NCBI RefSeq assembly: GCF_003324165.1 | Contig: NW_025407844.1 | Location: forward strand, 248,001 to 312,000 | Reading direction: 5' to 3' | Origin: Naegleria lovaniensis | Lineage: Eukaryota; Heterolobosea; Eutetramitea; Acrasida; Naegleriidae | Length of the DNA: 64,000 nucleotides | Part shown: in pieces, positions 20,752 to 31,527 of the stretch | How the letters are laid out: each line of letters starts with the position of its first letter | Position numbering within the stretch: position 1 is the stretch's first letter | Notes under the pieces: model-generated | The model's input: the letters and a program-made list of their open reading frames with translations, nothing else | Databases searched by the model: none | What the model was told of the DNA's origin: nothing | Made by a program: the position numbers and the translations under genes

Positions 20752-23221
20752 TTATTGATGCCCATGAGTCACAATTACAATATCGAAGAGGTACTTGGTG
20801 CTCGAATCAGAAAAAATGGAACCAAGTACTTTGGTCATGTACTTGTTAATAATTACCTGTTGTTTGTTTCGTGCCATGATTCGTTCGACCAAAAATCTTT
20901 CCCCTACGTAATTCCTGGAACCCAAAATAAAGTCGTACCAATAATATTCGACATACCAATCAATCGCCACTAAGGCCCAATTCAATTGCATTGCGCCAAA
21001 CACTCTGCAAAATTCAGGAGTGAAATCTTCTGTGCAAAGTAATTCTTTGGGTATTTCTTTGCAAGACGAATAGTTTAACTTGATTTCAGAGACAGTCTTG
21101 TTGGTAATAAAGAAATCGACAAATGTATCAAGCGAAGTCAGTGGAGCATTAAATATGGATAATGACTCTAAAACCTTATTTTTCATCAATGACTGCAGTA
21201 AATAATCAGTATGTTCTGATTTGGTGATTGACTCTGAAGGAAGTGCAAGCTTTTTCAATCCCTTTGGATAATACTTTTCTTGTAAGGCAATGGAATTGGT
21301 CAATGTTTGGATTAGATCTAAATTATATTGTTGATCTGTAATAGAGTTGGTAAAATATAACGCTGTCAATTTGGGAAAGACTTCCAAGTTTAACAAGGTC
21401 GGAATAAATAGTTGTAATTTTTCTCCTGGAATGTCGTAAAGAATGACTTTTCTAATTCTAGAATCCTCTCGCTTCTTACTTTCACATGTTTGAGCAAATA
21501 ATCGAGCTTGAGTCTCGTTGACTTCTTCTAATCCATGAAGTATCACTTTTTCAAGACAAGTGGCCTCCATGATCATGCTTGCTGTTGTAACAACATTAGA
21601 GTCGTCAATTGTCGGTAATTGTAAGGTAAGCTTTTTGATTTTAGAATAGACTGAGGTGTTAAAACTACTTTCAATGAATTGAAAGCACTTTGCCTTCAAG
21701 TAACACTTCTTTGGAAATTCAAAATATTGCTGTTGAGCAAAAAATCTCACCATTTTCGAAGTGAGAGAGCACTGTTGTAACTGTTTTCTACAATGTTTGA
21801 ATACGTGGTACACAACATGTGGCTCAAGCGGGTTTGTATGAAAATCTCTGAAATAAAATACGTCTCTATTCAAGAAAGTGTCTTGGATGGAGTTCGTAAG
21901 TGTTGAATATGATTCGCTCTTTTCCTCAGGTTCCTCAATCGAAAATTGAAAATAATATAAAAATTTGTTGTCCAATATATCTGATAATATTCCAATAAAG
22001 TCAACATTTAAAGTGTGGTCTGTTGAAAGAATCGAAATTCTACGTAGAGTTGGCGAGGTCAATAATCGTGTTAACGCTTTCCGTGTTTCGTTAGATGCGT
22101 TTTCTAAAAATCTGAAATTACTATCTAATTCAGAATATAAATAAATCTCAATTTGTATAGCTGAAGAAGAGTAAATGGCATTAAGTAGGCGTGTTGTATA
22201 TTCTTCTTTTCGCACATCTACTCCAGAAACAGCAACTCTTTGCAGATTTTTCTTATTGGCAATCATTTTGCAGATAGCTTGTTACATCATGAGCAAACAA
22301 TGAATTTCAAATCAAAAACATACCCTTGGCAGTTGAGTCATTTTCGATTGTAATTCCAGCTAAATCAATTGAGAAAATACTTGTATTTTCCTCAATACCA
22401 CGAAGAAGAGCATTGAACGAATGGGGATTGTTTTTTGCGTCACCTCCTTGCAAGCTTGGGGTCAAAACTACGTGTGTCATGGCTGTTGATTTAGCGATTC
22501 CTCGTGCAAAAATTTCCGTAGATGCATGTCCTCCTAGATCGTAGTGAGTATAGTTACTCGTTGGTCGTTGTGTAAAAATGTCGATAAATTTTTCAAATAA
22601 ACTCAATGGTTCCATGTGTAGAGAAGGTTTGAAATTATTACGTTCTCGCAAAAACTCTTCCCAAACATTATTTTCTGTTAAGGTTGCAAAATGCTTTTTG
22701 CATGTATCACATTCTAGCTCGGGAATTCGATCTTTTTTTTTCATCTTGAAAATAGGGCATATCCAGTGGTGTATGATATACCATCCACGTTCTCCTATTT
22801 CAAGATATGATCTGTCATCCTCTCTTTTTGGCAATTCTGCTTGTTTTTCAGCACATTCATTCACAATTTCTAAAAACGTTTGGAAATCTTCCTGTAGTCC
22901 ATCAAAGTCCACAACTTGATTTGTTCGTCGTTTCCTCTCCGTCTTTTTCTCCAAGTGGAGCTTGTAACAAGATAAATAATATTCTTTCATGAATTTAGTT
23001 TGTAATTGGTCAATCCGTAATTGCTCTCGGAAGAATCGTTCCAGAGAAACAAACGATGGTTGGTTCTTTGGATTCAATCGTTCATCATCGTGTAGATCCA
23101 ATACATCCTCGTTCATCACTGGATGGGATCCATCCGATGCTGATGATGTCGTGGGTAATGACGAAGTGCAAGCTTCATCGATGCAATTCACCACAGCAGA
23201 CAGCGGGGCATCTTTAAGCAT
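20752..23221 (-). CDS. Leucine-rich-repeat-like protein, family unknown
   Basis: Two exons, 22324-23221 and 20752-22277, joined in phase 1 across a 46-nt intron (GTATGT…AAG); 807 residues. The N-terminal 120 residues are acidic then basic-helical. A CDTCKKHF pair of cysteines lies at about 190. From about 225 onward the sequence has irregular ribonuclease-inhibitor-like LRR units (SIDLAGITIENDST, KLTLQLPTIDDSN, LEKVILHGLEEVN, LESLSIFNAPLTSL, EIKLNYSSCKEIP). LRRs give a protein-binding solenoid; partner and role are unknown. The splice is supported by the phase match and by continuous LRR character across it. Confidence 0.68.
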
Positions 23222-23329
23222 TTTTTGATCTTACTCAACTCTTTGAGAAAAGTGCAACTCAAAAAACTTGTTCAACTCAATTTCCATCTTGTTCGTACAT
23301 TCCAGTGAAAAGCTTCCAATATCGAATAT

Positions 23330-26300
23330 TTATTGAAGAGTTTTATATTTCATTTTCAACTTTTGTTTGATTGGTTGTGGTGATGAAGAAGGGCTCAACG
23401 ATTCTGCTAAGGTTTTGCTTTTTTCCACATCACTTCGAATGGGTGGAATAGAGTGAGTTTCTGTATCATCCTTCAAGGGTTGAGTCTTGAGAGAAGACGA
23501 CGTATCCACAGCAGGTGTTTCAGAATTGACTGTTGGAGGTGATCGTTGGGTGGTGGTCAATGAGCTGCTTGACCCAACAAGATCTTGTTGTTCTTTTAAA
23601 GCTTTCTTGCTTTTTCCTCGAAGAGAAGAAGTCTTTTGAATCCAGTTAGGCATGGGGGTCTGTTGAGAAGAGGCTTGAAAATCAGGATTGGGACGATTTG
23701 AATTCTTGGTTCCACGCAAAGCTTTCATTGGCTGTTGTTGATTATTCATCTCTTCATATTGGTGGACAAATTTATAGCTTGATGAAAAGGGTTGAGCGTT
23801 ATTCTCTTTCATGTAATGAGTCGTGAGAATATGCTCTCGAGTCCTGTTGTCTCGTTCTTGTTTCAACTCTCGTTGCTGAAAGGTCATTACTTGATTCTTT
23901 TTGATTCCAACAGGACCCATGGGTGAGGAATGTTGTTGTTTCGTGATTCGTCGAGTCTTTCGTTTTCCCTTCACTACCTCATCAATATTCATGGAGGAAA
24001 CAGAAGAAGAGGAAGAAGATGCTGTCGATGATGTGGTTGAATAGGCACTCGAAGTGGTGTTAGTATTCGACGTCATTGGAGGATACACATTAGTTATATT
24101 AGTGGTAGTAGAGTTCTTTACATTCTGTACAGAGTTAAATACTTGCTGCTGCTGCTGGGGAGTGATCGGTAGTTGCTGCAGTGGTTGAGGCCATACGGCA
24201 GGTGTTCCAGCACTGGGACATGACGAGGTAGGTGTGAAACAATTGATGAAACCTATCTGAGTCGAAGGAACACCATTTGGAATGGATGTATTTACAATGG
24301 AGGAATAATAAGGTTGCTGAGTAGATGGAACCATTTGTTGTTGTTGTTGTTGTTGGAGTTGATTTGTGGTATTTCCACTCGCTAACAAGCTATTATAATG
24401 CATAGCTTGTTGATACACAGCATTGGTATTGATTGAGATGTGAGAAATGAGTGGTTGTACTGCTTGTGGATTGGCTCCTACTTGAGGAAGTAAGGAAGGT
24501 TTCTGAGGCTCTTGGTTCGTGATATTCCCAATTTGGAAGTTTGAGGAAGCTCCATCGAGAGAATATGAATCAGTAATGATCTGATTGGAGTGATTATTGT
24601 TATTCGTGGATGTTACAATACTCCCTCCTTGTGAGCAGCTATGACCACCACTATTGCTGCTATTACTTGTAGTGGAGGATTCAGTAGTGGTCGTTGCAGC
24701 TGTGAGTGAGGTCGTTGGAGGTTGATCTTTAGCAGTGGTTGAATCGAGTGAATTGGTTTGTTGAGAATCATGGTGAAGATGGGTTAGGGCTTCATGAGTG
24801 GCGTGTTGTTGCTGTTGAAGTTGTTGCTGCTGTTGTTGTTGAATCAAACGTGTCGTGGAGAGAACATTCTCATCTAAGAAACCACTGAATTTGTAACTTG
24901 GAGAATTCCACATAATATTCTGAGAGGGTTGAGAATGCAAGGAGGAGGACGCATGATTCAACAAGTATGGTGGGCATGAAGCGTTACTTTGACTGCATCC
25001 TCCTGTTGGGGTACTCATGATCGAATAGGATAATTGTCCAGGCATGGTTAAATCATTCTCAATGGCTGACTGAGAGGAAGTTCGAGGTCTCTGAGGATGA
25101 AACCATTGATTGGTAGCAGTATTGTTGTTACTCATGGAGAGTAGGGTATTACTATGAGAGGAAGACTCAATTAGAGTGTCCAAGATAAAACTAGTACTGG
25201 AGTTGGTCGAGGGAAGGTTAAGTTTTTGAGGGTATGAACTAGCGAGAGAGGACATGATATTGGAATTGGATGGCAATGGTACATGGTTGTTTTTGCTCAT
25301 GGTTGTCATTCCCGTTGATCCATACCTTTGAGGTTGCTGTTCCTCAATAATTGTAGCATTATTCGAATATCTTTGCGGGACAGAAGCCTTGTTGAGAATT
25401 TGTAAATTACTTGTTGCCAAGGCTGGATAGGACATGGGATGGGTCGAAAGCATTGTAGCAGCACCAGCACCAGCAGAACGACCACTCTCGGAAACACTAC
25501 TCGTGCTGCTGGATGTTGTGGTCGAAATTCCGGTAGTAGTAGTAGTATTGGGTACATGATGAAGCTCCTCATCCAATTCTTCCTCCTCCTCTGCATTCTC
25601 TTCATCAATAACCATTCGGAAGGAAGAGTCCGAGTCTTCAGAGTCCTCATCATTCGAATGATGATTAAGGGTATCACTGCTATTCATCGCCACATAGGGC
25701 GGAGAACCTGCAGTCTTGGAAGAAGAGGTCATCATGACCGGATGACTCGTCATTGCATGTTGTGGTCGAGTGTTGATTACAGTCGTTGTAGCCACCATGA
25801 TGGTTCTATTATTTTGTAAACGTCGTTCGTGTCGTTGTGATTGGGACGCAAAGTTTGTAGGCTGCTGAACCTGTGCACAAGCATCAACAACAGATTCACC
25901 CATCATGGGTATTCCAAGTTTAGTGAATGTATCGTTATCTTTGAGATAACTCGAGTCATTGCAAATCCCTCTTGTGTGATCGAGTTCTTCCAAATTTGTG
26001 GTGGCGGATGATGGGATGGGAGATGAGTGAGCTTTGGTTGGTTTTTCTTCTGCAACGCCTACTCCTTCATCGAGGAGTATGGTTTCTTTTGATCCAAGTG
26101 GTTTTTGAAGAGTGTGTGTTGAAGGATCTTCTTTGTCTTCACTATTGTCACTGGAGTGTCTCTTGTCAGAATCACCTTGTTCATTTCCATTTTGAGGAGC
26201 ATCAAAATCCTTTTGGTTAACTGTGGATGCTAATACTTGCACCAACGGAGGAGAAATCCCTTCTGTCAGGACTTGTTGCATTTCGTTAGAGGATGAACGA

Positions 26301-26371
26301 GAGTAATCTTGTTGTTGTTGTTGTTGTTGTTGTTGAGAAATCATGAGATTGGGTGGAGGCTCTCCATCCAT
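23330..26371 (-). CDS. Large Q/S/T/N-rich low-complexity protein
   Basis: A 1013-residue single-exon protein with no clear folded domain. Poly-Gln runs occur near the start (nine Q after MISQ), around residues 500-520 and near 680 and 750; poly-Ser and Thr runs are frequent. A basic nuclear-localisation-like cluster (KGKRKTRRITKQQ) lies near residue 800, and the next ~60 residues (QRELKQERDNRTREHILTTH) may form a helix. The composition is typical of amoeba transcription or chromatin factors, but nothing proves it. The gene has no visible intron. The start at 26371 is the only ATG before a stop in a reasonable context. Confidence 0.65.
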   Translation of the reverse strand: MDGEPPPNLMISQQQQQQQQQDYSRSSSNEMQQVLTEGISPPLVQVLASTVNQKDFDAPQNGNEQGDSDKRHSSDNSEDKEDPSTHTLQKPLGSKETILLDEGVGVAEEKPTKAHSSPIPSSATTNLEELDHTRGICNDSSYLKDNDTFTKLGIPMMGESVVDACAQVQQPTNFASQSQRHERRLQNNRTIMVATTTVINTRPQHAMTSHPVMMTSSSKTAGSPPYVAMNSSDTLNHHSNDEDSEDSDSSFRMVIDEENAEEEEELDEELHHVPNTTTTTGISTTTSSSTSSVSESGRSAGAGAATMLSTHPMSYPALATSNLQILNKASVPQRYSNNATIIEEQQPQRYGSTGMTTMSKNNHVPLPSNSNIMSSLASSYPQKLNLPSTNSSTSFILDTLIESSSHSNTLLSMSNNNTATNQWFHPQRPRTSSQSAIENDLTMPGQLSYSIMSTPTGGCSQSNASCPPYLLNHASSSLHSQPSQNIMWNSPSYKFSGFLDENVLSTTRLIQQQQQQQLQQQQHATHEALTHLHHDSQQTNSLDSTTAKDQPPTTSLTAATTTTESSTTSNSSNSGGHSCSQGGSIVTSTNNNNHSNQIITDSYSLDGASSNFQIGNITNQEPQKPSLLPQVGANPQAVQPLISHISINTNAVYQQAMHYNSLLASGNTTNQLQQQQQQQMVPSTQQPYYSSIVNTSIPNGVPSTQIGFINCFTPTSSCPSAGTPAVWPQPLQQLPITPQQQQQVFNSVQNVKNSTTTNITNVYPPMTSNTNTTSSAYSTTSSTASSSSSSVSSMNIDEVVKGKRKTRRITKQQHSSPMGPVGIKKNQVMTFQQRELKQERDNRTREHILTTHYMKENNAQPFSSSYKFVHQYEEMNNQQQPMKALRGTKNSNRPNPDFQASSQQTPMPNWIQKTSSLRGKSKKALKEQQDLVGSSSSLTTTQRSPPTVNSETPAVDTSSSLKTQPLKDDTETHSIPPIRSDVEKSKTLAESLSPSSSPQPIKQKLKMKYKTLQ

Positions 26372-27150
26372 CGTTGGGGTTTATGCCAATGGCTGTCTTG
26401 GAGAAAGATTCAACGTGTCGTGTGAAGAGGGATTGGAAAATTAAATTGTGTTTGTTGCGGATTAAATTATTATATTATAATATTGTTCCTATTGACAAGT
26501 GAAAGCAAGTGAAAGATGTTAACGAGAATGGTGTTGGGAAAAATCTGTTTGTAAGATTTAGTTGGTTGCAACGGAAGTGTTGGACCAGCTTCAATTAATT
26601 GAAGTATTTTTTTTAACAAAACCTTTTCCAAGAGTCAGATAATCCTGACGTTTGACAATAGTTGCATTTTGCGTAAATGCATTAAATTGAAGACAAGAAT
26701 AAATCTGGATGGGGATCCATATGGTCAATTTACTAACAAGTTAAATAGGTCTTGATTTTTATACACCTGTCTCTTTCTTCATGCCATAAATCACTCTTTG
26801 TTTGAAAATACTATATTTAAAAATATTGGATTCTTTGAGAAGTTCGTTTAATATTTCTGAATGGATAAATACTCTGTTAATCATCTTTGTTCAAATAGAA
26901 CTATGTCACTTTTGCTGTTGTATTGAACTTTTCATTCCTTTTTAAAGAATTGAACTCGAACTCTAAAAATCTGCTTTTGGAAAAGCTGAATAGATTGTTT
27001 TATCTTTTTACAAGAAAACACGTCACAAAGAAGGTCATTCTTTGAGTGTTTTCAAATCCTATATCCTACCTACTGTGCAACAGGTCCCAAATAGAGAGGG
27101 GATTAAGGTCAATCTTGAATGACTTCACTCACAATGAATTGTTAAAAAAA
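26372..27150. other. Divergent intergenic region, AT-rich
   Basis: Nearly 800 bases between two divergent genes, with A/T-rich tracts (for example around 26465-26485 and 26805-26830) and no gene or RNA recognised. It should contain both promoters. Confidence 0.5.
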
Positions 27151-28113
27151 ATGGCCATAACAGCTTGCTGTTCCATACCATTGTTGAAGAGTTGGCATTG
27201 CTCGGAGCAAACCAATCATCGTGTGAAACACATTGCCAAATATTCCATAGTACTCTCTGTTAAAATGTTGTTCAACGCTTTGCAATGGACGGGTTGGCTT
27301 TGGGCAGTGACCATCTCGGAACAAGTTACCTCCATGCTTCAACTTGTGGAATGGAGGGATGTTCTGGTCATGTTTTCCATCTCATGCAATGAAATATTAT
27401 GCTCACAACTGTTTGGAAGAATTTTATTACAACTCGAATTAAAGTTTTGGAAATTCACAAAGAAAGAACAAGATGAATACTTGATTGGAATTTACAAAGG
27501 AATGTTGGGATGTATTGCATCAGGTATCACGTTCGATTTTGTCGATCGAGCTGCCATCAAATATTTTCAAAAAGTCATTGTGAATGACTCTATCGTGTTC
27601 CTATTGAGACTGTTATTTGTCTTTTCCATGGATCGAGCAGTCTTTTCAATTGTGATTTTTTTCACTAATCAATTGGAATATTTAGTTAAGATTAAGGAAA
27701 CGCAGCAACAACCTCCAATACCGTCGTCCACATTGGGCAATAGAGAAGCTACAAGCACCGTGAGTGACAAGAATGATTTGAGAGAAAAGACACTGTTCTA
27801 CGAATTTCTTAATTCCTATTCGTACACGAATTGTGTGGAAGGTGCCAGTATTTCTGGTTATTCAGCCGTATTGTACGATTTGGCCACTGAGTTGGCAAGT
27901 TATATCTGTAACAAGAAATTATCCACACCAAACACTGTTTGGATACAAGCTGGAGTGTCTTCACCGTTTGTTTTGGGTTTTACTGGATTTGCAATTATTT
28001 TATCCATGTTCGAATCAGTATTTCTGTTCACAATTTGTAAAGAGATCGTTAAAAGGGTGAATCGATCAGTGATTCGTATTTGTTGGAGTGAAACACGAAA
28101 TGATCATTCATGA
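27151..28113 (+). CDS. Predicted multi-pass membrane protein, family unknown
   Basis: A 320-residue protein starting at the ATG at 27151 in a strong A-rich context (gttaaaaaaaATG). The frame is open further upstream but without ATG. Hydrophobic segments include MLFNALQWTGWLWAVTI, IVFLLRLLFVFSMDRAVFSI, and WIQAGVSSPFVLGFTGFAII with ESVFLFTICKEIV near the end. The paired charged/helical segments (SITFDFVDRAAIKYFQ) faintly recall mitochondrial-carrier-type proteins, but no PX[D/E]XX[R/K] signature is present. No family is assigned. Confidence 0.6.
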   Translation: MAITACCSIPLLKSWHCSEQTNHRVKHIAKYSIVLSVKMLFNALQWTGWLWAVTISEQVTSMLQLVEWRDVLVMFSISCNEILCSQLFGRILLQLELKFWKFTKKEQDEYLIGIYKGMLGCIASGITFDFVDRAAIKYFQKVIVNDSIVFLLRLLFVFSMDRAVFSIVIFFTNQLEYLVKIKETQQQPPIPSSTLGNREATSTVSDKNDLREKTLFYEFLNSYSYTNCVEGASISGYSAVLYDLATELASYICNKKLSTPNTVWIQAGVSSPFVLGFTGFAIILSMFESVFLFTICKEIVKRVNRSVIRICWSETRNDHS

Positions 28114-28338
28114 CCAAAATCAAAAATGATATCAACCGATCTGGCCCATGCATTCGTTTCTGATAATTTTTTAACAATGATTTAAGCGTTACTCTGAAAC
28201 TGGCATTTGACTTTATCCAAGAAAACACAAAATTTTGAGTGTTCACTTGCTGAATGGCAACCGTGTATTGCATAATATTATCAATAAGAAAGAAACCAAC
28301 CAAATTCAACCATCACGTTACAACTTTTTAAATAAAAA

Positions 28339-29662
28339 ATGAAAGTTTGTTCCGCTTGTTCTGACGATGGCATTTATCATCGAGACTTGGTCGTTGAGTT
28401 TCATTGCGTCAGTTGTAGCAAATATTTCTGCTTTGTGGATGGTCTCCGTCACGCAAAGCAAAATCCACAACATGTCGTGAAAAAATTAACTTCAAATAAT
28501 CATCACCAACAACGAATGACAAGCTGTCCGTTACATCAACTTCCGAATAACACTTTTTGTAACACTTGTCAACAAATAATTTGTTCATCTTGTTCTCTCA
28601 TGGGTCAGCACAAGTCTCACAAGTGTTTCTTGTTGAGTGACATTGATCAACAAATGAGAAAAGAACTGAAGGAACAGCTCGATAAATTGCTACAAATGAA
28701 AATGAAATGGGAATTAGAATGTCACGCTGATCACTTGAGTTTGCAAAAAGAAACGAAAGAAATTGAAAACCAAAGCCAACAATTGAAAAAAGAGATGGAC
28801 GTCATATTCGAAGAATTGCAACAATGTTTGAAAAAGAGGCAAGAAGATTTACATGAAGAGATTGACAAGCTCTCTTTGGAAAGATGTAATGTCATTTCCA
28901 AGCTTCAAGATTTGAAACTCCAAACAGAGAGCTCAATAACAGAATTTGAAGATTTAAATGCAATGACAACATTCGAATTGGTAAACAGAAAAATTACTTC
29001 TTTTGATCATGCTTCGAAAGAGTTCAACAATTTCGTTCAAGAATTTAAATTCGACTCTGTTAAACAACTACATGAAATGAAATGGATGGATTACAAGAAA
29101 CAATTGGACTCACTGAAAAAAGATATTGAACAATTTGGAAAAATAGAATCATCATCATTGCTTGAATTATCCAATGAATGGCTCTATGAACCCAACAAAT
29201 TCGAAATCTCTACTGATCGTAACCGTGTCAAGTTGATCAAAAAAGATGGAAAAGATTATCGTTTTGTTTTTAACAACACCAAGATGGAACGTGGAGTATT
29301 TCGATGGAAGTTAAAATTGACAATTCCAATTTGGATGGATTGGCATTGGAGTGTCCACACAGGAGGTTGTGTCACACAAAAATTTTGGTGCCTATGCGAA
29401 ACCATGGAATTCACACAAGTCGTATTTTGTGAGTGCTTCTGGTCACAGTTGGAGTATGGAATTGAGTGAGAATTACCGAACGATTGGACTCAGTTTCTCA
29501 ACTGGACATGAACTTGCCTTAGAAATGAATTGCAAGACCAAACAACTCATCATTCGAAAAGTTGGATCGAAGGAAACATTTACATTTGACAATATTCTGT
29601 TGCCAGTGTATCCCTCCGTTGTGCTTACCAATAGCAATGATACGGTGAGCATTGTAGAATAA
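28339..29662 (+). CDS. B-box / coiled-coil / SPRY (TRIM-like, no RING) protein with one frame change
   Basis: Begins at ATG after AAATAAAAA. Two B-box-type zinc modules occupy residues ~1-100 (CSACSDDG…CVSCSKYFCFVDGLRH and CPLHQLPNNTFCNTCQQIIC…GQHKSHKC). A long coiled coil follows (~105-260) and then a SPRY domain. In the SPRY domain the frame changes near 29320-29336: upstream it reads GVFRWKLKLTIP and downstream FGWIGIGVSTQEVVSHKNFG, the expected next SPRY strand. One extra base, or two missing, by the AATTT at 29328-29332 explains it; no intron fits, because a stop closes the second frame at 29318. With no RING finger, ubiquitin-ligase activity is not implied; a receptor or scaffold role is likely. 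Confidence 0.78.
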
Positions 29663-29957
29663 TGTCAAGTCGTTACTGACCTTTGTGTAAATTTCAACAT
29701 TTTCAAATCCCGTTTATCGAAATTCTTCTGTTGATGGAACGACGATAACAATAATGAAACGTCTTTCTAAACACAGAAACATTTCTATTCATCTACCTTT
29801 GTCCACATGTCGTTGCTATTATTAATTACAGCATGAATCATCTTCGTTATAAAATATTTAAATTATTTATTCCCTAAAAGTCGCCGATGGATATTTTGGA
29901 TTACAAAAAAATCATAAAATGAAAAATTTTAAAATTTAATTTTTATTATCAAAAAAA

Positions 29958-31394
29958 ATGAGCGCACAAGACAAGACAAACGCTTCTGTAAAGCCTCGCT
30001 TTGATTACAAGACGGTGATTGGTGTGAATGGACCGCTCGTGATTCTGGACAATGTAAAGTTCCCAAAGTTTGCCGAAATCGTGAACTTGACTCTGGGAAA
30101 CGGTGAAAAGCGTAGAGGACAAGTTTTGGAAATTGTTGGTAATAAAGCAGTCGTACAAGTCTTTGAAGGAACATCCAGCGTTGATGCAAAGAACACTCGA
30201 GTTGAATTCACTGGTGATGTTTTGAAGATGCCAGTTTCAGAGGACATGTTGGGAAGAATCTTCAACGGATCAGGTAAACCTATTGATGATGGTCCAGCTG
30301 TATTGGCCGAAGACTTTTTGGATATCCAAGGTCAACCTATCAACCCTTTCGCACGTCTCTATCCACAAGAAATGATTCAAACAGGTATCTCCGCTATTGA
30401 TACCATGTGTAGTATTGCTCGTGGTCAAAAGATTCCAATTTTCAGTGGTTCCGGTCTTCCACACAACGAAATTGCTGCTCAAATTTGTAGACAAGCCGGT
30501 CTTGTTGGTAAGAAGGAAAACTTTGCCATCGTCTTTGCTGCTATGGGTGTTAACCAAGAAACTGCTCGTTTCTTCAAGAGAGACTTTGAGGAGAACGGTT
30601 CTATGGAGAATGTTACCTTGTTCTTGAACTTGGCCAATGACCCAACCATTGAAAGAATTATTACACCACGTTTGGCCCTCACAACAGCCGAGTACTTGGC
30701 TTATGAATGCGGATATCACGTTCTTGTTATTTTAACAGATATGAGTTCGTATGCTGATGCTCTCAGAGAAGTGTCTGCTGCCAGAGAAGAAGTGCCAGGT
30801 AGAAGAGGTTATCCTGGTTATATGTATACTGACTTGAGTACAATTTACGAAAGAGCTGGACGTGTCGTCGGAAAGCCTGGTTCCATCACACAAATTCCAA
30901 TTTTGACAATGCCTAATGACGATATTACTCACCCTATTCCTGATTTGACTGGTTATATTACAGAAGGTCAAATTTACGTAGATCGTCAATTACACAACAG
31001 ACAAATTTATCCACCAATTAACGTTTTGCCAAGTTTGAGTCGTTTGATGAAGAATGCTATTGGTGAAGGTTTCACTAGAGATGACCATGGCAGTATCAGC
31101 AACCAATTGTATGCTGCATATGCCATTGGTAAGGACGTGTTGTCCATGAAGGCAGTCGTCGGTGAGGAAGCCCTTTCTGCTGAAGATCACTTGTACCTCG
31201 AATTTTTGGAGAAGTATGAAAAACAATTTTTGTCTCAAGGTTTCTATGAATCAAGAACCATTTTCGATTCATTGGACAAGGCATGGGAACTTGCAAGAAT
31301 TTTCCCTAAAGAACTGCTGACCCGTGTTCCTGAGAAGATAAAAGACAAGTATTTCAATCGTATGAATCCAGAACAACAACAAGAGAACAAGTAA
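29958..31394 (+). CDS. V-type proton ATPase subunit B
   Basis: A 478-residue protein, the normal length of eukaryotic V-ATPase B. The N-terminal beta barrel ([20 protein letters not shown]) is followed by the nucleotide-fold core with [20 protein letters not shown] (the degenerate P-loop of B subunits), [39 protein letters not shown] and [20 protein letters not shown]. It alternates with subunit A in the V1 head to drive proton pumping into endosomes, lysosomes and contractile vacuoles. The start ATG follows eight A bases. The cleaner, more C-ending codon use compared with its neighbours suggests high expression. Confidence 0.97.
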   Translation: MSAQDKTNASVKPRFDYKTVIGVNGPLVILDNVKFPKFAEIVNLTLGNGEKRRGQVLEIVGNKAVVQVFEGTSSVDAKNTRVEFTGDVLKMPVSEDMLGRIFNGSGKPIDDGPAVLAEDFLDIQGQPINPFARLYPQEMIQTGISAIDTMCSIARGQKIPIFSGSGLPHNEIAAQICRQAGLVGKKENFAIVFAAMGVNQETARFFKRDFEENGSMENVTLFLNLANDPTIERIITPRLALTTAEYLAYECGYHVLVILTDMSSYADALREVSAAREEVPGRRGYPGYMYTDLSTIYERAGRVVGKPGSITQIPILTMPNDDITHPIPDLTGYITEGQIYVDRQLHNRQIYPPINVLPSLSRLMKNAIGEGFTRDDHGSISNQLYAAYAIGKDVLSMKAVVGEEALSAEDHLYLEFLEKYEKQFLSQGFYESRTIFDSLDKAWELARIFPKELLTRVPEKIKDKYFNRMNPEQQQENK

Positions 31395-31527
31395 ACATTT
31401 CATCATTAAATTGTCAAATCTTATGCATTGTGTTGTAAAATGAAATTGCTGTTGACAGTGTTGCTTGACAACGTGGAAAACAAATCAAGCTAGTGTTGCA
31501 GGTTTTCAAAAGATGTCAAGACAATCT

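Noticed and set aside
25306-26220. Antisense and alternate-frame ORFs inside the Q-rich gene
   Set aside because: Explained by the low-complexity repeats; composition is a frame-shifted copy of CAA/ACA/TCA runs.
30270-31296. Several long antisense frames across V-ATPase B
   Set aside because: Shadows caused by the biased codon use of a highly expressed gene.
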